Shown here piece after piece: positions 31,190-36,688 of a DNA stretch of 36,688 nt. The notes beneath the pieces were generated by a model. The model searched no databases, had not been told where the DNA came from, and worked only from the letters and a program-made list of their open reading frames with translations. Every line of letters begins with the position of its first letter. The stretch's first letter is position 1. A program made the translations under genes and the position numbers. The stretch is from positions 1 through 36,688 of the forward strand of contig CAIUMM010000065.1 in NCBI GenBank assembly GCA_903900265.1. Direction: 5' to 3'. This DNA is from an uncultured Pseudomonadota bacterium (lineage in GTDB: Bacteria > Myxococcota_A > UBA796 > SXON01).

Positions 31190-32665
31190 ATGTTCCGTTC
31201 GTCTGGGAGCAGCCGCGCGCTGCGTGAAGCCACCGAGGCGCTGGAGCGCGCGGAGTCGTACCCCGAGTGGAAGCAGGCGGCAGCGGCGCACGATCAGCTG
31301 AGCGGGGCTGCTGCGTGGCGGGAAGATGGCGACAGCCTCTACTACGACCACGCGCTGATGCGGAAGGACGTCGGGAGCCTCAAGCAGCTGCGCGAAGCTG
31401 GGGACGGGCGCGGCTTGGTGGATGCGCTCACCGCGTCCGTGTACCGCCACCAGGCGGACATCGCCGCGCACGAGCTGTACGTCACCGCGCTCTCAGGCCC
31501 CAAGCACCTCGTTCGGGACTGGCTCGATGAGGTCGAGGCTGCGCTGACCTGGCTGGTGTTGCATCCGGTGCAGGGGTTGAGCCCCACCGACAAGCGGCGT
31601 CGCTTTGAGGACGCGTGGAAGGTGTATGGCCGCTCGGCGCTGATGCTGTCGGGCGGCGCAACGTGGGGGTTCTACCATCTCGGGGTTGTAAAGTCGCTTT
31701 TTGAGGCTGGGGTGCTCCCTGACATCCTCTCCGGGGCGAGCACGGGCGCGATGGTGGCCGCCGGCGTCTGCACCCGCACGGATCTGGAGGTCGCTGACAT
31801 GTTCGCGAACCCGGAGTGCTTGCGCCTCGATGGACTGCTGCCGTTGGAGCCGCGCCGGGCGTTGGAGGCGGGCGCGTGGCTGAACCCCGAGCGCCTGCAT
31901 GAAGTACTGCGGCACAACGTCGGAGACTGGACGTTCGCCGAGGCGTTCGCCCGCAGCGGTCGCGCGCTGAACATCTCGGTCTCGCCGACGCGCACGCGCC
32001 AGAAGCCGCGCGTCTTGTCGCACTTGACGTCGCCGGATGTGCTGGTCGCGAGCGGCGCGTTGGCGTCGAGCGCGCTGCCGGGCTTGTTCCCTCCGGTGGT
32101 GTTGGATGCGCGATCGGCGGATGGCCGCGTGGTCCCGTACGCGCCGAGCGAGCGCTGGGTGGACGGGTCGATCTACGGGGACTTGCCGAAGCTGCGACTC
32201 GCGCGCCTCCACAACGTCAATCACTTCATCGTCAGCCAGACCAACCCGCACGTGACGTTTTTTGTAGGAAAGCAGGGAGAACGTGGTGTAGTACCTGCCG
32301 TCGCGGGCGTCGCGACCGCCACTGCGCGCACGCAGGGGGCGTACACCGCCGACGTGGTGCGGCGGTTGACGCCGGCTTGGGGTGGGCCGATCCGGCAGGC
32401 CGCGGACCGCGCCTACGCGCTGGTCACGCAGGACTATCGCGGAGATATTGAGATTCACCCCAGATTTCGCGCCGACTTGCTGCGCAAGGTCGTCGTCAAT
32501 CCGACGCGGGCAGACCTCGCGGTTTTCATCCGTGAAGGCGAGCGCGCAACCTGGCCGCGCTTGCCGATGATCGAGGATCAGACTCGCTTGGGGCGCGTGT
32601 TTCGCACCTGTATGGCGGCGCTGCGCGCGCCTCCTGAAGCGGGCAGGGGTTCCGTTCCGGGGTAG
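31190..32665 (+). CDS. Patatin-like lipase with DUF3336 N-terminal domain
   Basis: The 491-residue product has an N-terminal helical domain (SYPEWKQAAAAHDQLSG, YYDHALMRKDVGSL, LHPVQGLSPTDKRRRF) that fits DUF3336. The patatin fold follows: oxyanion loop SGGATWGFYHLG, nucleophile Ser184 in GASTG, and Asp325 in DGSIYGDLP. The DUF3336-patatin arrangement is that of yeast Tgl3/4/5 and plant SDP1 triacylglycerol lipases. It should act on stored or membrane lipids. A GTG at 31157 would add 11 residues; I chose ATG 31190, which a 15-codon ORF (31143-31190) overlaps as TGATG. It is followed by the sulfatase-fold gene after 8 bases. Confidence 0.87.
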   Translation: MFRSSGSSRALREATEALERAESYPEWKQAAAAHDQLSGAAAWREDGDSLYYDHALMRKDVGSLKQLREAGDGRGLVDALTASVYRHQADIAAHELYVTALSGPKHLVRDWLDEVEAALTWLVLHPVQGLSPTDKRRRFEDAWKVYGRSALMLSGGATWGFYHLGVVKSLFEAGVLPDILSGASTGAMVAAGVCTRTDLEVADMFANPECLRLDGLLPLEPRRALEAGAWLNPERLHEVLRHNVGDWTFAEAFARSGRALNISVSPTRTRQKPRVLSHLTSPDVLVASGALASSALPGLFPPVVLDARSADGRVVPYAPSERWVDGSIYGDLPKLRLARLHNVNHFIVSQTNPHVTFFVGKQGERGVVPAVAGVATATARTQGAYTADVVRRLTPAWGGPIRQAADRAYALVTQDYRGDIEIHPRFRADLLRKVVVNPTRADLAVFIREGERATWPRLPMIEDQTRLGRVFRTCMAALRAPPEAGRGSVPG

Positions 32666-32673
32666 ATGCCCCG

Positions 32674-34197
32674 ATGCTCGCGCTCCTCCTCGCATTTGCG
32701 GCGGCGTTCACCGTCCGCTCCCTCTACGGGGTCCCGCTCTCGGGCGGGTGGGTGCTGTTCGATGTTGCGGCGTTCGGCGCGTTGATCGGCGCGCTCTTAC
32801 AGGCGGTGCTTCATCGGCTGCTGCGCCGCCCGTGGCCGCGCAGAACGCTGGCCGTCGCGGGCGTAGCCGCGACACTTGGCGCCTCTCACCTGCTTTTTGC
32901 TCCGACCGCGCCGGCTGTGTTGTTGGTGGTCGTCGACTGTCTGCGCGCCGATCGCTTGTCCGAAGAGCGGATGCCGGAGACGTGGGCGCTCGCGCAGACC
33001 TCGGTGCGCTTCACCCACGCGCACGCGCAGTCCTCGTGGACGCGCAGCGCGATGCCGTCGCTGCTCTCCGGGCGTTTCCCTGCGGAGCACGGGAGCTACC
33101 GGACCCGGCCGACGCCGGATCGGATTCGGGCCGATGTGCCCCTGTTGGCGGAGCTATTTTCGGCGCAGGGGTGGCTGACCGCTGGCTTTGTGGAGCAAGC
33201 GCAGCTGGATGGCGCGTTCGGGTACGGCCGGGGCTTTGGTCGCTACGGGTTCCGTGACGGTAAAGCGCCGCAGCTGAATCAACGTTTCCTAAGATGGAAC
33301 TCGATATTTCGCACCGTGCCCCGCTTTGTGCTCCTGCACTACATCGACGCCCACGGGCCGTACACGCCCAAGCCGGTCCCCAAGCACCTGCCGCGCAGCG
33401 CGCTCGCTACGAGCCCATCTGCGGCGTGGCGCGCGACGATCAACGGGATTCGAACCGGTAAAATAAAGGCTACGTCCCAGGACTTTGCGCGTCTCGCTGG
33501 CTTGTACGACGCCGAGGTCAGGCACCTCGACCGCCGTTTGGGGGCGCTCTACGACGCGCTTCAGGCGGACGGAACGCTCGATGCGAGCTGGCTGGTGTTC
33601 ACCGGGGACCACGGCGAGCGCTTTGGGGAGCACGGCGACGTCGAGCACATGGGGAACCCGGATGAGGCGGTGCTCTCGGTGCCGCTGCTGTTGCGGCCGC
33701 CGGGCGGCGTGTCGGGGCGCGTGGTCAGCGAGCTCGTGCAGCACGTCGATGTGGCGCCGACCTTGCTGTTGGCGGCGGGGATCACGCCGGACGCGAAGAT
33801 GGCGGGCCGGGACCTGCGAGACGTGCGTGACGGCGATGTGGGAATGCCCAGCTTCGCCGAGGAGTGGTCGGGGCGTACCCAACGGGTAGCGGTGCGCGAA
33901 GGCGGCTGGAAGCTGCTGCGGAGCCCGGATGCGCGGCTCTACGATCTCGCGCATGACCCGATGGAGACGCGGGATGTCGCGGGCGAGCACCCGGAGGTCG
34001 CGCAGCGGTTGGAGTCCTTGATCGCGGCGTACTTTGCTGCCGCCGCGGACGGGTCGATCGCTGGCGTCGACTGGGCGCAGGTCCCGTCCGCGCGCTGGAC
34101 GCAGGGCGCTCCCATCGTCGGGGACGCGCAGCCCGGCGCCGACACGATGAAGGCGCTCCAGAAGCTCGGTTATTTGGACGAGGACGGCGACGAATAG
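32674..34197 (+). CDS. Membrane sulfatase-superfamily enzyme with Thr nucleophile
   Basis: The 507-residue product has two or three N-terminal membrane segments (residues about 1-75) and a sulfatase/alkaline phosphatase fold. VVVDCLRADRLS holds metal ligand Asp88, TGDHGERFGEHG the second metal site, and FVLLHYIDAHGPY a conserved strand. The position of the formylglycine cysteine is Thr123 (SSWTRSAMPSLLSG), so it is not a classical arylsulfatase. Thr-type relatives transfer or cleave phosphodiesters, for example phosphoethanolamine or phosphoglycerol transferases. The active site should face the periplasm. The gene follows the lipase by 8 bases and converges on the GT-C gene with a 28-base overlap. 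Confidence 0.87.
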   Translation: MLALLLAFAAAFTVRSLYGVPLSGGWVLFDVAAFGALIGALLQAVLHRLLRRPWPRRTLAVAGVAATLGASHLLFAPTAPAVLLVVVDCLRADRLSEERMPETWALAQTSVRFTHAHAQSSWTRSAMPSLLSGRFPAEHGSYRTRPTPDRIRADVPLLAELFSAQGWLTAGFVEQAQLDGAFGYGRGFGRYGFRDGKAPQLNQRFLRWNSIFRTVPRFVLLHYIDAHGPYTPKPVPKHLPRSALATSPSAAWRATINGIRTGKIKATSQDFARLAGLYDAEVRHLDRRLGALYDALQADGTLDASWLVFTGDHGERFGEHGDVEHMGNPDEAVLSVPLLLRPPGGVSGRVVSELVQHVDVAPTLLLAAGITPDAKMAGRDLRDVRDGDVGMPSFAEEWSGRTQRVAVREGGWKLLRSPDARLYDLAHDPMETRDVAGEHPEVAQRLESLIAAYFAAAADGSIAGVDWAQVPSARWTQGAPIVGDAQPGADTMKALQKLGYLDEDGDE

Positions 34198-36059
34198 GCC
34201 GAGTCTGCGCTGAGCCGCACCCACATCGTAGGCGGCGCGGCCGGCAACGTCCGCGTCAGGCGCAGCCAAGCGCCACGCACCGGTGGGCTCAGCGGCACCC
34301 GTCCCGGGCAGGTCACGTCGGTCGAGGGTGCCGCGGCGCCCGCTTCGGTCAGCCACTCCACGCGCACGGTCCCAGGCGGTCCCTGGAACGTGACCTCGCC
34401 GAACGGCTCGTCCAATGGGCGCGTGCGCAGGCTCTCCCTGCCGGCCAGCCCGAAGCCCTTGGAACCAAGCAGGGTCGGCACCGGTCCGGAGGTGAAGAGC
34501 AGCGCGGTCTCGGCGTCATCTTCGCGGAAAGGGTCCGCCGCGTAGAGCGCGCGCGCCTGCTCCCACGCCCCGGACTGGGCGAGCTGCCGCGCCGCGTGCC
34601 ACCGGATCTCCGCGAACTCGGGCAAGCGATCGGAGAGTGTCTGCCAGCGCTTTAGGATCGTCGCTTCTTCCGGAGCGGGCAGGTTGGGCTGGCACCACCA
34701 GCGATGCCGCTGCCCTTCGGTCCGCACGTCGCGCACCAGCCGGTAGCGGCTGATCAAGCTGCGAAACCGCGGGGTTTGTGTCTCTTTGTCGTTCGCGTAG
34801 CGTCGCACGCACGCGAGCGCATCCGCTCCGCTGTACCGCGCGTCTACCGCCGCGCTGTCGGACAGCCCCGCGAGCCATCGGGCGCGCACCGGGTCGACGA
34901 GGCCGATGGCGTCGAGGAGGTGCACGCCGGGGATCAGGCCGGGCACGCCGACGTCACCGGTCTCGAACGACGCGCCGTCCGGCACGGTGTGAATCACGAA
35001 CTCGGCGTCTTCAATCAGCGGGGGACGAAGCGTGAAGTTCGGCTTTTTTACCGCGGCCGCCAACGCGGGGACTCTCGGCACAAAACCCTGCGCCCGCGCA
35101 GGCTCAAACGCCAGAATCGGCAGCGTCGCGAGCGTCAGCCATCGCAGATTTCCACCCCGATCGACCTTCATCCGCGGCGCGCCGGTCAGCACCGCTCCCA
35201 ACGCTGCGGCGATGCCGGGAAGCTGGATGCGCGTGCTCCCCATCCAGTCGCCGTTCATCACCAACAGCATCGCGGCGTGCAGCGCGACCGGCCCCGCCGC
35301 GAGCAGCAGCGTACGGCGGTCGGTACGAAACGCGGCCAAGGCCAGCAGCGCGATCGGTGAGGCGCCAAGCAGCTCTCCGACGGTCTGGCGCGCTCCAGAC
35401 AGCGGATCGTCGGGTGAGGCGAGCTTGGCGATCACCGTGGTCGGCACTGCGCCGTGGAAGTACCACAGCCGCACGATTTCGTAGGCGCAAAGGCCCGCTA
35501 CCGTCGCCCACGCCGCGCGCGACAAACGACCCTTGGTGCTGACCAGCGCGAGCGCGAGCGCCGCCAGAACGTACAGGATGCCCTCCGGCCGGGTGAGCGC
35601 GCCTATCGCGAGGATCCCCAGCGCAGACGCCCAACGCCGCTCGATGGTCGCTGCCCAACCGTAAAACAACAGGGCCGCGAAGGTGGTCGTCTCCATGCCG
35701 AGGCCTGCCCACGCGTTGAGCGCCGGCCACACAGCCACCGCAGCTACGAGCGCCGTCCCCCACACGCTGCGGGGAGCGCGGCGATGCACGCCGTATAGAA
35801 GGGCGACCGCAGCCACCAAAGAAGCCACCTTTGTCGCCCAGGTGATCGGGAGCCCGAGCGCACGTACGCTCGCCAGCAGCAGCACCCAGCTGAAATTCGA
35901 GTAGCCCTCCACCCGCGTGCCGTCCCAGGTCAGCGACCCGTGCTCGAGCAAGGACAGGGCGTACGCGTAGGAGATGTATACATCGTCGATCACCCGCGGC
36001 ACCGCTGGCAGCGTGCACACGACAAGCAGCAGCAGGGAGATCGGAAAGCGTAGGGCCAC
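34170..36059 (-). CDS. Polytopic GT-C glycosyltransferase, AftB-like
   Basis: The 629-residue product has about ten membrane helices in residues 1-330 and a C-terminal soluble domain. Near the start, DDVYISYAYALSLLEHG holds the acidic pair that GT-C enzymes use for catalysis, and RVEGYSNFSW and LTRPEG are the conserved loops of AftB-like transferases. The soluble half contains FETGDVGVPGLIPG and LLDAIGLVDP, also typical of this group. These enzymes use polyprenyl-phosphate sugars to extend glycans on the outer face of the membrane. The start is GTG at 36059. A partial beta-rich tail (from about residue 545) is of unknown function. Both flanking genes encode sulfatase-fold proteins. Confidence 0.87.
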   Translation of the reverse strand: MALRFPISLLLLVVCTLPAVPRVIDDVYISYAYALSLLEHGSLTWDGTRVEGYSNFSWVLLLASVRALGLPITWATKVASLVAAVALLYGVHRRAPRSVWGTALVAAVAVWPALNAWAGLGMETTTFAALLFYGWAATIERRWASALGILAIGALTRPEGILYVLAALALALVSTKGRLSRAAWATVAGLCAYEIVRLWYFHGAVPTTVIAKLASPDDPLSGARQTVGELLGASPIALLALAAFRTDRRTLLLAAGPVALHAAMLLVMNGDWMGSTRIQLPGIAAALGAVLTGAPRMKVDRGGNLRWLTLATLPILAFEPARAQGFVPRVPALAAAVKKPNFTLRPPLIEDAEFVIHTVPDGASFETGDVGVPGLIPGVHLLDAIGLVDPVRARWLAGLSDSAAVDARYSGADALACVRRYANDKETQTPRFRSLISRYRLVRDVRTEGQRHRWWCQPNLPAPEEATILKRWQTLSDRLPEFAEIRWHAARQLAQSGAWEQARALYAADPFREDDAETALLFTSGPVPTLLGSKGFGLAGRESLRTRPLDEPFGEVTFQGPPGTVRVEWLTEAGAAAPSTDVTCPGRVPLSPPVRGAWLRLTRTLPAAPPTMWVRLSADSAYSSPSSSK

Positions 36060-36124
36060 GCGGCGGTCTATTCCCGCGGCGGCCGTGCTGCGCGGTTCAA
36101 CCCTGCGCGATATTGGCCTACCTC

Positions 36125-36688
36125 ATGCGGACATCTGCGCTCTCGGTAGTGACCATGCTGGTTTTCAACCTGCTGGTCGGCTGTGCGCCAGTGGAAGCGC
36201 CGCTCCCGACTCCGCCGATCCTCTTGATTTCGTTGGATACGTTTCGGGCCGATCGCGTGGGCGTGCTCGGCAACCCCGATGGTCTGACGCCAAACCTCGA
36301 CGCGTTCGCCGCTGAGTCTACGCTGTTCGAGCACGCCTACAGTCAGGCCTGCAGCACCAAGCTGTCGCACGGGAGCATGTTCACCAGCCGCTATCCGAGC
36401 GAGCAGACCGACCGTGCGGGGAGCAACAGCTTCGGGACAGAAAACCCCCTGTTTCCGAAGATCCTCAACACCTACGGGTACCAAACCGGCGCGTTCGTCG
36501 GCGGGGCGGAACTGGCGCCCGAGTTTGGACTGTCCGTGGCGTTCGACACCTACCAGTCTCCGAAGCTGTTTGGATCGCTGTACCACACGGTTCCGCTGGC
36601 GTTGCAGTGGCTAGACAGCCGCGACAAAACGCGTCCTTACTTCGCGTTCATCCACGGGTATGACACGCACTCGAACTACCTGCGACCG
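36125..36688 (+). CDS. Sulfatase-family lipoprotein, 3' end missing
   Basis: This frame runs off the right edge; 188 codons are visible. It begins MRTSALSVVT and has a lipobox NLLVGC (Cys20), so the enzyme is probably lipidated. ISLDTFRADRVG with Asp38, TPNLDAFAAEST and YTQ-type motif positions are those of sulfatases. The nucleophile position is Thr78 in CSTKLSHGSMFTS, again not the cysteine of the CxPxR motif. Its divergent neighbour is the AftB-like gene, 65 bases away. Without the C-terminal metal ligands the substrate class cannot be judged. Confidence 0.8.
   Translation, partial: MRTSALSVVTMLVFNLLVGCAPVEAPLPTPPILLISLDTFRADRVGVLGNPDGLTPNLDAFAAESTLFEHAYSQACSTKLSHGSMFTSRYPSEQTDRAGSNSFGTENPLFPKILNTYGYQTGAFVGGAELAPEFGLSVAFDTYQSPKLFGSLYHTVPLALQWLDSRDKTRPYFAFIHGYDTHSNYLRP

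Overview
The window is 36.7 kb of GC-rich bacterial DNA with tightly packed genes and no rRNA, tRNA, prophage, insertion sequence or CRISPR array that I can see. Surface lipoproteins with D/T/S-rich linkers, a lipoprotein made of repeated DNDGDG units, a cobalamin-type MerR/CarH regulator beside carotenoid genes, and two consensus-quality sigma-54 promoters suggest a Myxococcota-like (myxobacterial or relative) chromosome. This taxonomic placement is inference from gene content only.

Layout. (1) Bases 1-6859, minus strand: a tightly coupled surface-glycan operon with a ROK-family regulator, a lipoprotein with two carbohydrate-binding-like modules, a GH2-like glycosidase fused to a probable outer-membrane beta-barrel, and two further lipoproteins, the last running off the left edge. 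(2) 6956-12213, minus: a DEDDh exonuclease, a perfect 28-bp inverted repeat, an SGNH-like/MBOAT O-acyltransferase pair, a membrane zinc-ribbon protein and a MaoC-type hydratase; then an MFS transporter on plus. (3) 13548-15554, minus: an AlkC-type DNA glycosylase coupled to an SbcD-like phosphoesterase. (4) 15706-17642, plus: an unknown protein (probably frameshifted) and a calcium-binding-repeat lipoprotein, each preceded by a sigma-54 promoter.

(5) 17688-30110 is a carotenoid locus. A minus-strand operon reads lycopene cyclase (CrtL type), GGPP synthase, phytoene desaturase, phytoene synthase, CarH-like regulator and a CDF metal transporter. A divergent plus-strand operon reads CrtC-type hydratase, PlsC-type acyltransferase, CrtD-type desaturase and an unknown protein. 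Both start from one 38-bp symmetric element holding two overlapping face-to-face promoters, which is the natural place for CarH to act. A convergent pair (GT2 glycosyltransferase and NodB-type deacetylase) follows. Together they could make a monocyclic, 1'-hydroxylated, glycosylated and acylated carotenoid like the carotenoid glucoside esters known from myxobacteria, but with an unexplained deacetylase.

(6) 30194-36688: a lipoprotein alpha/beta hydrolase, a DUF3336-patatin lipase, and an AftB-like GT-C glycosyltransferase flanked by two sulfatase-fold enzymes with threonine at the nucleophile position; the second is cut by the right edge. No gene-free stretch exceeds 300 bases. A recurring feature is the 4-base start/stop overlap (ATGA, GTGA or TTGA), seen at nine gene junctions.
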